From an uncultured Erysipelotrichaceae bacterium (lineage in GTDB: Bacteria > Bacillota_I > Bacilli_A > RFN20 > CAG-826), in NCBI GenBank assembly GCA_902773005.1, contig CACYCS010000050.1, forward strand, positions 22,082-86,081: a DNA stretch of 64,000 nt, written 5' to 3'. Positions within the stretch are counted from its first letter, which is position 1. Every line of letters starts with the position of its first letter. Under the pieces are notes generated by a model. That model saw only the letters and a list, made by a program, of their open reading frames with translations. It searched no databases and was not told where the DNA came from. The translations under genes and the position numbers were made by a program. Below are positions 63,880 to 64,000 of the stretch, piece by piece.

Positions 63880-64000
63880 GGACGAGAAATGTCCGACCAC
63901 GAAGACGGCCCAAACAAAGGAAAAGGCCCATCCGATCGCTCGAATGGACCTCTCTCCCGCGGCGGCGAGAAAGCGTGCGGCCGCCACGAGAGAGCTGGGC
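63880..64000 (+). ncRNA. structured RNA, family copy 2 (3' end outside window)
   Basis: P1 GGACG/TGTCC (63880/63890), purine stretch AAAGGAAAA, P3 GGCCCAT (63925-63931) with ATGGACC (63944-63950), outer stem CTCTCTC/GAGAGAG (63950/63988), and P4 GGCGGC (63961-63966) with GCCGCC (63980-63985), closing a loop with AAAGCGTGCG. Same plan as 314-512; the window ends inside it, before any terminator. Confidence 0.75.

Noticed and set aside
63125..63894. CRISPR-like series of GGACA hairpins
   Set aside because: Spacing is irregular (78 to 310 bp), repeats are only 15 bp and no cas genes are present.
1..64000. Reassigned TGA codon as in Mycoplasma
   Set aside because: Several tightly packed genes end with TGA in ATGA overlaps and the proteins read correctly with TGA as stop.

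Overview
The window reads as a chromosome segment of an anaerobic, carbohydrate-degrading Bacillota, most likely an uncultured gut or rumen member of the Bacilli. This is inferred from Gram-positive type lipoproteins (lipobox followed by Ser/Pro/Glu-rich linkers), AGGAGG-type ribosome sites, an LplBC-type sugar ABC transporter, a glycyl radical enzyme, BspA-like surface repeats and roughly balanced GC. TGA is used as a stop in many ATGA gene overlaps, so the standard bacterial code applies despite the Mollicutes-like flavour. No rRNA, tRNA, transposase or CRISPR array was recognised.

Layout. 1-854 holds the tail of a probable GH43 enzyme, a structured RNA with its own terminator, and the decayed stub of an ATPase gene. 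855-22552 is one giant minus-strand glycan-use locus. It starts with a glycyl radical enzyme and its activase. A 13-gene operon follows: WbsX/GH99-like protein, L-arabinose/fucose isomerase-like protein, SGNH esterase, two permeases, two beta-helix proteins, two large secreted modular proteins, a solute-binding lipoprotein, a small membrane protein, a GH43-like enzyme and the transporter ATPase. A divergent AraC regulator sits at 22686-23618. Both promoters of the locus carry the same 25-bp box at the same distance from their -10, so they probably form one regulon.

23.6-32.1 kb and 50.8-52.4 kb contain three intact AAA ATPase / PD-(D/E)XK (DUF234-type) proteins. Each has its own inverted-repeat promoter boxes. 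The pseudogene at 0.6 kb carries the same box type as one of them. Between them lie a heterodimeric ABC exporter with an attenuator-like leader and a condensation-type acyltransferase. 32.2-34.1 kb has a small membrane protein, a Nudix hydrolase and a YggS-type PLP protein. 34.3-40 kb encodes two large surface lipoproteins. 40.4-47 kb is a five-gene operon with malic enzyme at its centre, opposite a LysR regulator. 48.1-50.5 kb is a GH2 beta-galactosidase family enzyme. 52.9-56.6 kb is a membrane GGDEF-EAL protein. 56.7-63 kb carries a solute-binding lipoprotein, a three-gene operon ending in an apparently inactive metallophosphoesterase, DegV and a TPM-domain protein. 63.1-64 kb is non-coding and highly structured, and ends in a second copy of the RNA seen at 314-512.

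The most unusual signals are: (1) the compact glycyl radical enzyme wired into a glycan regulon; (2) the ATPase-nuclease family with gene-specific paired inverted repeats; (3) an RNA family with conserved hairpins and compensatory changes at both ends of the window; (4) a CGIASNPFT motif directly after the lipid-modified cysteine in three unrelated lipoproteins, conserved through synonymous codon changes; (5) a dispersed intergenic motif, GGGACRTGYATCRATTTT, in seven places.
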